Of a stretch of DNA of 23,458 bases, positions 16,273-23,218 are shown in pieces. Under the pieces are notes generated by a model. That model was not told the origin of the DNA. It saw only the letters and a program-made list of their open reading frames with translations, and ran no database searches. Positions within the stretch are counted from its first letter, which is position 1; each line of letters begins with the position of its first letter. The DNA lies in assembly GCA_016185955.1 (NCBI GenBank), contig JACPMQ010000069.1, forward strand, positions 1 to 23,458, given 5' to 3'. Made by a program: the position numbers and the translations under genes. This DNA comes from Candidatus Woesearchaeota archaeon (GTDB taxonomy: Archaea > Nanobdellota > Nanobdellia > Woesearchaeales > GW2011-AR4).

Positions 16273-17541
16273 GTGAAGAAATTATTGCTTATAATTTTCA
16301 GTATCTTTGCATTTTTTTTAGTTATGGGCAGCTATGCAAATGCAGCAGCGCAAACCACCCAACAGCCTGTAGGCATTTATGACATTGCACTAAATTTAAT
16401 TAGCCAAGAGCCGGATCCTGCAGAGCCTGGAAAATATGTTGATGTAAGATTTAAGTTTGACAATAACGGCACAGGAGAAGCAATAGATGTAGAAGCTGAA
16501 ATACTGCCACAATACCCCCTTTTCCTTGATGAAAGCACTTCTGCAATAAAAAAATTAGGCACATTGCAAAGCACACAAAAAGGTGATGTTGGGGTAATAG
16601 CAAAATACAAGCTAAGAGTTGATAAAAATGCAGTTGAAGGCAAAAATGAATTAAAGATTAGGTATAGAATCAACAAAGGGGTTTGGATTACGCCAAAGGA
16701 GTTTTTTATTGATATACAGACGCATGACGCAATCCTTTCGGTTGATTCCGTTTCCATCGACAAAAAGGCCTTTGAGCAGGGCTCAAGCAGCATTGTCAAA
16801 ATTAAGATTACAAATAACGCGGATTCATTGTTAAAAGATATAACGGCAAAAATAGAGCTTGGCAATATGCCTTTTATCCCAATAGGATCTACAAATGAAA
16901 AAAGCATATACCAAATTAATGCGAAGGAAAGCAGCAATATTGATTTTGAGCTGCTTGCAAATCCCGAATCAAAATCCGGAGTTTATCAAGCGCCATTGAA
17001 GATAAGCTATTCGGATGAGTTAGGCAAAGGTTACTTCAAAAATAGCACTATAGGTCTTATTATCGGCTCAAAACCGGATTTAAGCATTGCTCTTGAAAGC
17101 TCTGAAATTTTTCAAAGCGATAAAGCAGGAGAAGTTGTAATAAAGATTGTAAATAAGGGCGTTACAGATATAAAATTTGTGAATGTAAAGTTAATGCCAA
17201 GCAACAATTACTTGATTTTATCTTCTAATGATGCTTATCTTGGCAACATAGACTCTGATGATTTTGAAAATGCCGCATTTAAGGTGTTTGTCAAGAAACA
17301 CAATAAAAAAGAGGTAAAGCTGCCTATATTGATTGAATACAAAGATGCAAATAATAATGATTACAAGGAAAATAAGGAAATAATCTTAAGCCTCTATACT
17401 TCTTCGGAAGCAAAAAAATTTGGATTTAAAAAAGGCAATGGCTATTTAGGAATTCTTATTATCATAATTATTGTTGCGTTTGGATTGCTTTATTATAAAA
17501 GGTATGTTAAACCAAAGCTTCATCGCTCTAAGGAGAGGTAA
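16273..17541 (+). CDS. Membrane-anchored extracytoplasmic protein with CARDB/NEW3-like repeats (COG1361 type)
   Basis: A 422-residue surface protein. The start is GTG, 5 nt after a perfect AGGTGAT ribosome site that overlaps the upstream stop. Residues 1-25 are a signal peptide ending near ANAAA. The body holds three beta-sandwich segments of about 110 residues, beginning near DIALNLISQEPDPAEPG, HDAILSVDSVSID and KPDLSIALESSE, each with the GxVxxVxFxxxNxGxxxA flavour of CARDB/NEW3 domains. A C-terminal membrane helix (GYLGILIIIIIVAFGLLYY, about 393-411) and a basic tail follow. Such proteins sit beside MacB-type ABC genes in archaea. It may be the external adaptor or ligand-binding partner of this transporter. 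The family is firm, the role inferred. Confidence 0.82.
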   Translation: MKKLLLIIFSIFAFFLVMGSYANAAAQTTQQPVGIYDIALNLISQEPDPAEPGKYVDVRFKFDNNGTGEAIDVEAEILPQYPLFLDESTSAIKKLGTLQSTQKGDVGVIAKYKLRVDKNAVEGKNELKIRYRINKGVWITPKEFFIDIQTHDAILSVDSVSIDKKAFEQGSSSIVKIKITNNADSLLKDITAKIELGNMPFIPIGSTNEKSIYQINAKESSNIDFELLANPESKSGVYQAPLKISYSDELGKGYFKNSTIGLIIGSKPDLSIALESSEIFQSDKAGEVVIKIVNKGVTDIKFVNVKLMPSNNYLILSSNDAYLGNIDSDDFENAAFKVFVKKHNKKEVKLPILIEYKDANNNDYKENKEIILSLYTSSEAKKFGFKKGNGYLGILIIIIIVAFGLLYYKRYVKPKLHRSKER

Positions 17542-17542
17542 A

Positions 17543-17806
17543 ATTAGTATTTACATAAGTAAATCAAATCAAGCCAAAGCGGTGGCGAATGCCGCCTTTT
17601 TGCTGGCATTATTAAGTTACAAAATCACAGAGGTCAGAGGGTTGGCTCCTTCGGAGCTTGACCGATACTGCACGATAAAACATCAAATGCCAGCGGCGGC
17701 ATGGCGAAGGGCGGAAAAATCTATATGAAGTATAGATTTTTCCGATCTGAGCCGAAGCCACCGCTTTGGCTTTTGTATCAAAAAAATTACTTGTGTAAGT
17801 ATTGGT
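17543..17806. repeat. Multi-hairpin inverted-repeat element inside the ABC operon
   Basis: The gap between the surface-protein stop and the first permease is one folded structure. The outer stem is 17543-17562 with 17787-17806: 15 Watson-Crick pairs and 5 pairs that would be G-U wobbles in RNA, with no other mismatch. Next is a 16-bp perfect stem (17571-17586 with 17757-17772). Inside are hairpins AATGCC/GGCATT (17588-17610), GGTCA/TGACC enclosing GGCTCC-TTC-GGAGCT (about 17632-17664), ATGCC/GGCAT (17687-17702) and a 14-bp perfect stem with a 5-nt loop (17712-17744). The segment 17571-17612 recurs at 12947-12988. The small open frame through it is not a gene. Confidence 0.82.
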
Positions 17807-17822
17807 AGTTAGCTATACTACA

Positions 17823-19043
17823 ATGCTCAAAGATTATTTTCTTCATGCCCTCAAGGGAATAAGACAAAGAAGATTGAGAAGCTGGCTCACTCTGATAGGC
17901 ATATTTATTGGAATAGCTGCTGTTGTTTCATTAATAAGCTTGGCTCAGGGATTAAAGGAAGCTGTTATAGGGCAGTTTGCTTCTATCGGCTCTGATAGGA
18001 TATTAATACAAAATGCGAATACTGGATTTGGTCCGCCGGGAAGCACTGACATAAGGGCTCTTACAAAGCACGACAAGGAGATTATAGAAAAAACCAAAGG
18101 CATTGAGATAGCAGTTTCCAGATTGCTAAGGACAGCTCAAATAAATTTTAAAGATGAATCAAAAGTGCAGTTTGCAGCAAGTTGGCCAGAAAAAAAGGAA
18201 GAAATGGACTTTATACTCAGCACATTTTCTTTTTCAGCAGAAAAAGGAAGATTGTTAAAGCCAGGAGATAAATTTAAAGTTGTTGTGGGCAATGATTACA
18301 GCACAAAGAGCATTTTTTCAAAAAAGATAGCTGTTAATGATAAATTGAATGTCAAAGGCTTTGATTTTGAGGTTGTTGGCATTTTAGCGAAAACAGGAAA
18401 TCCTCAGTTTGACAGCGTAGTAATTATCATGGAAGAAGCTATGAAAAAATCTCTTAACATAGGAGATGAAATAGACATAATTGCTGCCAAGGCAGCAAAA
18501 GGGCAAGATGCTTTAAAGGCTGCTGAAGAGCTGTCAAAAAACTTAAGGAATGACAGAAAGCTAAAAAGGGGCTACGAAGATTTTGAAGTTCAGACACCTC
18601 AGCAAATAATTAGGACATTTGACACTGTTTTTTTTATTGTGCAGGCAGTTATTGTAGGCATTGCATTTATTTCTTTGCTTGTAGGCGCTGTTGGAATAAC
18701 AAATACAATGTACACTGCTGTTCTTGAAAGGACAAGGGAAATAGGCATTATGAAAGCAATTGGCGCGAAAAACAGCAGCATATTCACAATATTTTTTATT
18801 GAGTCCGGGCTTTTAGGCATGAGCGGAGGATTAATAGGGATTATTTTAGGTTTTGCTCTGTCAAAATTAGCCGAGAATATAGGAAAGGCTGTTTTAGGAA
18901 CAGAGCTTTTAACTCCAATATTCCCATTGCCGCTTATAATCGGGGCATTATTATTTTCATTTCTTGTAGGCACTATTTCAGGATTGCTGCCCGCACTGCA
19001 AGCCTCTAAATTAAATCCTGTGGATGCTTTGCGTTATAGGTAA
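17823..19043 (+). CDS. MacB/FtsX-type ABC transporter permease, copy 1
   Basis: About 406 residues with the MacB topology: one N-terminal membrane helix (SWLTLIGIFIGIAAVVSLISL), a large extracytoplasmic domain of about 230 residues (MacB_PCD), then three membrane helices with the FtsX signature (GITNTMYTAVLERTREIGIMKAIGA) and the ending LPALQASKLNPVDALRYR. ATG 17823 is the start because the paralogue at 19052 begins at the same point (MxKDY...ALxxxRxRxLRSWLTLIG). A TTG at 17802 falls inside the right arm of the inverted repeat. It is likely a heterodimer with the next gene's product, powered by the ATPase at 15581. Substrate unknown; this class exports peptides, lipoproteins or drugs, or acts as a mechanotransmitter. 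Confidence 0.9.
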   Translation: MLKDYFLHALKGIRQRRLRSWLTLIGIFIGIAAVVSLISLAQGLKEAVIGQFASIGSDRILIQNANTGFGPPGSTDIRALTKHDKEIIEKTKGIEIAVSRLLRTAQINFKDESKVQFAASWPEKKEEMDFILSTFSFSAEKGRLLKPGDKFKVVVGNDYSTKSIFSKKIAVNDKLNVKGFDFEVVGILAKTGNPQFDSVVIIMEEAMKKSLNIGDEIDIIAAKAAKGQDALKAAEELSKNLRNDRKLKRGYEDFEVQTPQQIIRTFDTVFFIVQAVIVGIAFISLLVGAVGITNTMYTAVLERTREIGIMKAIGAKNSSIFTIFFIESGLLGMSGGLIGIILGFALSKLAENIGKAVLGTELLTPIFPLPLIIGALLFSFLVGTISGLLPALQASKLNPVDALRYR

Positions 19044-19051
19044 AAGGCAAA

Positions 19052-20266
19052 ATGATAAAAGATTATGTAAAATACGCGCTTGAAAACTTCAGAAAAAGGA
19101 AATTAAGAAGCTGGCTTACTTTAATAGGAATATTTATCGGCATAGCTGCTGTTGTTTCATTAATAAGCCTGACTCAAGGGCTCCAAAAATCTGTTGATGA
19201 GCAATTCGCGGCTTTAGGGGCTGACAAAATCTTTATCCAGCCAAAAACAGGCTTTGTGGCTCCAGGAAGCAGCTCTATAACCAATATTTTGACAGAGGAT
19301 GATGTTAAGCAAATAAAAAAAGTAAATGGCGTAAATGAGGCAATTTCTATTGTCCTGCAAAATGTTAAAGTGGAATTTAATGATAAAGTGAGGTTTCACC
19401 AGCTTATCAGCATCCCGACTGATGAAGGCAAAAAATTATATGATGAAACTTACCATCTTAAGATAAAAAATGGGCGTGATTTAGGCAAAAATGACAAATT
19501 CAAGGTTTTAGTTGGAGCATCTTTTGCTGAAGATGATATTTTCAGCCCTAACATCAAGGTTGGAGACAAAATAAAAATTAATGATATTGAATTTAAGGTT
19601 GCAGGCAGCTATGAAAGAATTGGCAATAACGCAGATGACAGGCTTCTTTTTATCACAGAAGATGCAATGAAAGCTATCTTTAAAGCAGATGAAAAAGCGG
19701 ATTTTATAATTGCGAGAGCATCTAAAGGCTCAAAACCGAAAGATGTTTCTATTAGAATCGAAAAGGAGCTTAGGAAATTCAGAAATTTGGAGGAAGGAAA
19801 AGAAGATTTTACTGTGCAAACCTCTGAAGATCTTGTTAAGGCAATAGGCAATATACTTACAATTATACAGGCAGTTTTAGTGGGCATAGCCTTAATTTCC
19901 CTGCTTGTAGGCGCTGTTGGAATAACAAATACAATGTACACTGCTGTTCTTGAAAGGACAAGGGAAATAGGCATTATGAAAGCAATTGGCGCAAGAAATT
20001 CTGATATTTTAAAGATTTTTTTAATTGAGTCCGGGCTTTTGGGTATTGTTGGAGGCTTGATAGGGGTTGTTTTGGGAGTAGGCTTCAGCAAACTTGTTGA
20101 GATTATAGTTGCGCTAACTGGAAATACTTTCTTAAAGGCATCTTTTCCGTGGTATTTGATTATAGTTTCACTGCTTTTTGCATTTTTTATTGGTGCTATA
20201 TCTGGGATATTGCCCGCACTGCAAGCCTCTAAATTAAATCCTGTGGATGCTTTGCGTTATGAGTGA
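19052..20266 (+). CDS. MacB/FtsX-type ABC transporter permease, copy 2
   Basis: A 404-residue paralogue of the preceding gene, 8 nt downstream. It has the same four-helix topology with an external domain between helices 1 and 2. The membrane regions are nearly identical in protein sequence, while the extracytoplasmic domains have diverged. At DNA level a 91-bp block (19902-19992) is identical to 18676-18766, and the last 50 bp of common coding sequence (20211-20260) are identical to 18988-19037. This pattern suggests a tandem duplication with gene conversion holding the membrane interface constant while the external half diverged. It is the last gene of the operon and ends convergent to the toxin gene, with a 29-nt gap. 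Confidence 0.9.
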   Translation: MIKDYVKYALENFRKRKLRSWLTLIGIFIGIAAVVSLISLTQGLQKSVDEQFAALGADKIFIQPKTGFVAPGSSSITNILTEDDVKQIKKVNGVNEAISIVLQNVKVEFNDKVRFHQLISIPTDEGKKLYDETYHLKIKNGRDLGKNDKFKVLVGASFAEDDIFSPNIKVGDKIKINDIEFKVAGSYERIGNNADDRLLFITEDAMKAIFKADEKADFIIARASKGSKPKDVSIRIEKELRKFRNLEEGKEDFTVQTSEDLVKAIGNILTIIQAVLVGIALISLLVGAVGITNTMYTAVLERTREIGIMKAIGARNSDILKIFLIESGLLGIVGGLIGVVLGVGFSKLVEIIVALTGNTFLKASFPWYLIIVSLLFAFFIGAISGILPALQASKLNPVDALRYE

Positions 20267-20295
20267 GTTAATAGAACAAAGCAAGCAGTGATATC

Positions 20296-20700
20296 TTAAA
20301 ACATCCTCATCAAATCTTCAGTAGAATAAACCTGCACTTTGTTCTGTTTTTCCTTTAATTTTTTGTCTTGACTCCAAATAGCACATTTTAATTTCAAAGC
20401 CAAAGCGATATAGGCAACATCGTCAGGATCAGGACTGATTTTTTCTGCTTCATCTGTATAATGCAAAAGTTCTTCCAAAGGAATAAGTGTAATTTTCTTT
20501 CTCAGAACATCAAATAAATGATTAAGTTCTTCTTCGGTTTTCTCTGTTTTTTTCTGTATTTCTTTTAAATGTTTCTTAAACTCTATAAAGAAAAATTTAG
20601 TAGTAAAAAGGCGAAGCCTTTCGTCAAAAATAAGTTCATAAGCTTTGCTTTCTTTTATAAGGGCAGCAAAGATTTCATTTGCGTCAACTACCAAATCCAT
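20296..20700 (-). CDS. PIN-domain ribonuclease toxin (VapC-like)
   Basis: A 134-residue PIN-domain protein. The conserved acidic residues are present: D6 in MDLVVDANEI, E40 in FFIEFKKHL, the PDPDD group (D91, D93, D94) before VAYIALAL, and D112 in WSQDKKL. These bind Mg2+/Mn2+ for RNA cleavage, so the enzyme looks intact. The PDPDDxxYxALAL form is common in archaeal VapC-like toxins. It begins 1 nt after the stop of the antitoxin gene, the usual toxin-antitoxin layout, with the antitoxin first. Its RNA target cannot be inferred. Confidence 0.87.
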   Translation of the reverse strand: MDLVVDANEIFAALIKESKAYELIFDERLRLFTTKFFFIEFKKHLKEIQKKTEKTEEELNHLFDVLRKKITLIPLEELLHYTDEAEKISPDPDDVAYIALALKLKCAIWSQDKKLKEKQNKVQVYSTEDLMRMF

Positions 20701-20701
20701 T

Positions 20702-20929
20702 TTACTTCATTGCCCTTAATCTATTGCTTAATGCTTTGCTTACTTCCTTGCCCCACTTTAAAGCGTCTTCTTCTGTTATTTTGCTTTTTGCCTTAAAGTT
20801 TTTAATGAATTCCATATCTCTAATTTTTTCATCAAATGCTTCTCTAGCTACAGCGCTCCAATTAATTTCTGCAAATGTGTCCATCTTTTGCTTCAGCTCA
20901 TTCGGTATTGACAAAGTTACATTTACCAT
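20702..20929 (-). CDS. VapB-like antitoxin, ribbon-helix-helix type
   Basis: A 75-residue protein. The start MVNVTLSIPNELKQKMDTFAEINWSA is a ribbon-helix-helix DNA-binding domain: a beta strand (VNVTLSIP), helix, turn and second helix (NWSAVAREAFDEKI). The C-terminal half is charged and would wrap around the PIN toxin. ATG 20929 is chosen because AGGTG (20936-20940) lies 6 nt upstream; a longer frame to 20971 lacks any site and runs through the promoter. The protein most likely represses its own operon together with the toxin. Confidence 0.83.
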   Translation of the reverse strand: MVNVTLSIPNELKQKMDTFAEINWSAVAREAFDEKIRDMEFIKNFKAKSKITEEDALKWGKEVSKALSNRLRAMK

Positions 20930-20950
20930 AGTATGCACCTCGTGTTTATA

Positions 20951-20992
20951 CGTGAAAATATGTGTGAACATTTAAGTGTTGCGTTTTTCACG
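20951..20992 (-). promoter_or_regulatory. Promoter and possible operator of the toxin-antitoxin pair
   Basis: A TATA-like CTTAAATG (20968-20978 region on the minus strand) lies about 26 nt ahead of a likely transcription start just before the ribosome site. It is enclosed by the inverted repeat CGTGAAAA (20951-20958) and TTTTCACG (20985-20992). The right arm overlaps the stop codon of the ABCE1 gene, so the repeat could also act in ending that transcript. A ribbon-helix-helix antitoxin binding here is a reasonable guess. Confidence 0.35.
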
Positions 20993-22736
20993 CATAATAA
21001 AACTTTCCTTTCTCTTTCTGCTCCCTGTCAAGCTTTGAATCTAATTTATTGATTCTCGGCATCAGGCTTTCTTTGTCTCTTCTTAGCGTTATGCCTAATT
21101 TTTTTAGAAATAGGTTCATGCCCTCTTCCATGCTAAAAGGGCCTTTAACAATGCCCTCTTTTGCAGGAATTCCATCAAAAACCATCAGCTTGTCTGACAG
21201 ATAGTCCAAAAATAACAAGTCATGCTCAACAATTAATGCTGAAGTATTTTTAAGCTCCATAAAATCTCTTATTACTTTCGATACAATTAAGCGCTGCTCA
21301 ATATCAAGATAAGCGGAAGGCTCGTCCAGCAAATACAATCCAGCATCTTTGCTTAAGCACAATGCAATAGCCACTTTCTGAAGTTCGCCGCCAGAAAGCT
21401 CGTCAAGCCTTTTGTCAAGCAACGGCTTTATGTCCAATGGATTTATTATTTGAGCAGTATATTTTTCTATGGTTTCTCTTAAAACATTAATCACAAGCTC
21501 GTTATTTGATGCAAGATACTGCGGCTTGTAGCTTACTTTAATGTTTTCATTTAATATTCCTGCATCTTTTTTTATGACATTTGCAAGTATTTTCACAAAA
21601 GTTGTTTTTCCAATGCCGTTTTCACCCAAAATCCCTATAACTTCGCCTTTGCTGATGCTGCCCTTTTCCGCAATCAATGTAAAATTTCCCAAATTTTTTG
21701 TGATATTTTCCCATGAAATAAGCGCTTCCTCTTTCTTTTTGGCAAATATCTTTCTTGGCTCAAATTTTATTGTTTTGTTTCTAAATCTTAAATTTTCCTC
21801 TTTTAGATAACCATCCAAATAAACATTTATGGCGTTTTTTGTTGATTTTAATCCAGAAATATTCCCATACACATCTTCAGAGCCGTACATAATATGCGCT
21901 AAATCAGAAAGATAATCAAAAATTATCAAGTCATGCTCTACAACCATAACAGCAGTATTTTCATCTGAAAGGCTTCTTATGAACTTGCTGGTATTTATGC
22001 GCTGCTTTATGTCAAGGTAGCTTGTAGGCTCATCAAAAATGTAGAAATTAGCCTTTTTTAATGCTGTAGCTGCAATAGCAACCCTCTGAAGCTCGCCGCC
22101 GGAAATCTTATCAATGTCATTACCAAGAATATCGGAAATTTCAAGCTCTTCTGCAATTTCCTGCAGCATATTTTTTTCATCAACTTTTTTTAGCAAGTCT
22201 TTTACTTTGCCCTTTTTTGTTTTAGGAATCAAGTCAACATGCTGAGGCTTATAGCTTACTTTGATTTTTCCTTCCCTTACATTTTCAAAAAATAGCTGCG
22301 TTTCTGTTCCTTTAAAGAAATCTATGATGTCTTTAAAATTTGTTTCTTTTTTTTCCAAGTTGCCAAAATTCGGCTTAAATAATCCTGCAAGAATGTTTAT
22401 TGCAGTTGATTTGCCTATTCCATTGACTCCCAAAATGCCTACAACTTTTCCAAATAGCGGAGTAGGCAAGGTGAATAAGGCAAATTTGTTAATGCCATAT
22501 CTATGAATTGGCTTTTTGTCGAGAATTTCAGGAAGATTCACAATCTTTATTGCATTTGGAGCTGCCTTTACGCATAAGCCGCAGCCAATGCATGTAAGCT
22601 CATCTATTTTGAGGCCATAGTCTTCTACAGCTATGCATTCTATCCCTGCCCTATTGACAGGGCAAATGCCTTGTATATAGAGATTTTTTTCCTTATCCTT
22701 AAGCTTTTCATTGTCAACAACTGCTATTCGCTTCAT
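20988..22736 (-). CDS. ABCE1/Rli1 ribosome-recycling ATPase lacking one Fe-S cluster site
   Basis: A 582-residue twin ABC protein, the archaeal/eukaryal factor that splits ribosomal subunits after termination. Order: N-terminal ferredoxin-like domain (1-68), NBD1 with Walker A GVNGIGKS (103-110), Q-loop YKPQHVDL, ISGGELQRVAIA and FDEPTSYLD, then NBD2 with GENGIGKT, YKPQYL, LSGGELQKVAIAL and LDEPSAYLD, each with a switch VEHDL. Both ATPase sites look intact. The ferredoxin domain is unusual. The normal family has eight ligand cysteines. Here three of the first four are replaced (L12, K17, I21), C25 remains, C49, C52 and C55 remain, and the last is A59. An ungapped alignment holds through this region. 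The start is ATG 22736, with a TATA box centred 26 nt upstream (leaderless). Confidence 0.95.
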   Translation of the reverse strand: MKRIAVVDNEKLKDKEKNLYIQGICPVNRAGIECIAVEDYGLKIDELTCIGCGLCVKAAPNAIKIVNLPEILDKKPIHRYGINKFALFTLPTPLFGKVVGILGVNGIGKSTAINILAGLFKPNFGNLEKKETNFKDIIDFFKGTETQLFFENVREGKIKVSYKPQHVDLIPKTKKGKVKDLLKKVDEKNMLQEIAEELEISDILGNDIDKISGGELQRVAIAATALKKANFYIFDEPTSYLDIKQRINTSKFIRSLSDENTAVMVVEHDLIIFDYLSDLAHIMYGSEDVYGNISGLKSTKNAINVYLDGYLKEENLRFRNKTIKFEPRKIFAKKKEEALISWENITKNLGNFTLIAEKGSISKGEVIGILGENGIGKTTFVKILANVIKKDAGILNENIKVSYKPQYLASNNELVINVLRETIEKYTAQIINPLDIKPLLDKRLDELSGGELQKVAIALCLSKDAGLYLLDEPSAYLDIEQRLIVSKVIRDFMELKNTSALIVEHDLLFLDYLSDKLMVFDGIPAKEGIVKGPFSMEEGMNLFLKKLGITLRRDKESLMPRINKLDSKLDREQKEKGKFYYA

Positions 22737-22757
22737 AACCCAAAGTAAAGGATGATA

Positions 22758-22766
22758 TTTTATAAA
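22758..22766 (-). promoter_or_regulatory. TATA box of the ABCE1 gene (leaderless)
   Basis: On the minus strand the site reads TTTATAAAA, centred 26 nt before ATG 22736. No ribosome site precedes the ATG. Confidence 0.55.
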
Positions 22767-22790
22767 TATTGTTTATTTTTATAGAATACA

Positions 22791-22798
22791 TTTAAATA
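22791..22798 (+). promoter_or_regulatory. TATA box of the small zinc-protein gene (leaderless)
   Basis: TTTAAATA is centred about 26 nt before ATG 22821. Together with the site at 22758 it forms a compact back-to-back divergent promoter in an 84-nt gap. Confidence 0.5.
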
Positions 22799-22820
22799 AC
22801 TGAAACATTAACAGGATTCT

Positions 22821-22991
22821 ATGAAATGCGAAATATGCGGCAAGCACATAAAAACAACCTTTATGGAAAAAATATTAGGCACATATATAAAAGACAGCAA
22901 TGGAAAAAAGCATGCAGTTTGCCAAGAGTGCCAGAAAAATTTGGGCAATAACAAAAAAAAGATTTTAGAGAATATTAAGTATAGCAAATGA
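22821..22991 (+). CDS. Small zinc-binding protein, two CxxC knuckles
   Basis: A 56-residue protein. It starts MKCEICGKHI, with C3 and C6 forming the first knuckle, and has VCQECQ with C34 and C37 forming the second, so one zinc ion bound by four cysteines is likely. Between them is GTYIKDSNGKKHAV, a short beta hairpin; the tail is lysine-rich and helical. Small zinc-ribbon proteins of this size often bind RNA or assist ribosome or transcription machinery, and the divergent arrangement with ABCE1 is suggestive, but no specific function is recognised. The ATG has a leaderless promoter spacing. The stop codon lies inside a hairpin (22984-23023). Confidence 0.8.
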   Translation: MKCEICGKHIKTTFMEKILGTYIKDSNGKKHAVCQECQKNLGNNKKKILENIKYSK

Positions 22992-23111
22992 CACAAATTT
23001 TTATACATAGATTTGTCATTTGCTTAGTTTGCGCTAGCAAACCTAGAAAATCCTTTTTTGGATTTTCCGCTGTTACGAACGGACAACTATTGTATAAAAA
23101 TTTTTGTCCGT
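22984..23111. repeat. Chain of four hairpins between the zinc-protein gene and the tRNA
   Basis: Four short inverted repeats lie end to end. They are GCAAATGACA with its complement (22984-22993, 23014-23023), GTTTGC-GCTA-GCAAAC (23027-23042), GAAAATCC-T6-GGATTTTC (23046-23067), and ACGGACAA with TTGTCCGT (23079-23086, 23104-23111). The first contains the stop codon of the zinc protein. The first and last also share related TTTTATACA / TGTATAAAA loops that could pair with each other over the whole block. Roles may include termination of the upstream transcript. The last hairpin loop holds the only TATA-like site (about 23092-23100) for the tRNA. Confidence 0.65.
23092..23100 (+). promoter_or_regulatory. 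Candidate TATA box of the tRNA gene
   Basis: GTATAAAAA lies about 35 nt before the mature 5' end of the tRNA, consistent with a transcript that starts a few nucleotides upstream. It sits in the loop of an inverted repeat. Confidence 0.35.
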
Positions 23112-23130
23112 GAGTATAGATTTATTTTCC

Positions 23131-23218
23131 GCCCTCATAGCTCAGTAGCTGGAACGGTAGAATTTTTAAGCCGAACCTCTTAAGCTACAGGTCGGGGGTG
23201 CAAATCCCCTTGAGGGCT
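23131..23218 (+). tRNA. tRNA-Lys(CTT) with a 15-nt intron in the anticodon stem
   Basis: The acceptor stem is perfect: GCCCTCA (23131-23137) with TGAGGGC (23211-23217), T as discriminator. The T-stem is GGGGG with CCCCT. The variable loop AGGTC ends in the expected C48. The anticodon arm pairs only if AATTTTTAAGCCGAA (23161-23175) is removed. The joined sequence is then GTAGC-CTCTTAA-GCTAC, a perfect 5-bp stem, 7-nt loop and a typical Lys CTT loop. This places the intron between positions 30 and 31, a non-canonical site. The intron's TTAAG can pair with CTTAA of the anticodon loop, as in bulge-helix-loop splicing motifs. Oddities: the D-stem has one mismatch, the D-loop lacks the GG pair, and the T-loop begins TG instead of TT. 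Confidence 0.65.

Noticed and set aside
17471..17728. A plus-strand open frame of 85 codons across the operon gap
   Set aside because: It begins inside the surface-protein gene and runs through the hairpin element. Its sequence is explained by the inverted repeats and shows no protein-like pattern.
17823..20266. The two permeases as an assembly duplication
   Set aside because: Only short blocks are identical. The external domains differ throughout, so they are genuine paralogues.
22500..22736. Cysteine loss in ABCE1 as a frameshift or wrong start
   Set aside because: The region aligns without gaps to the family, with flanking residues (NL, CPV, CIGCG) conserved. The reading frame is continuous and the start has a well-placed promoter.
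23131..23218. Reading the tRNA as a type II (Leu/Ser) tRNA with a long variable arm, or with an intron at 37/38
   Set aside because: No 5-bp anticodon stem with U33 forms under either reading. The 15-nt intron at 30/31 gives a perfect stem, the right loop and exactly 73 positions.
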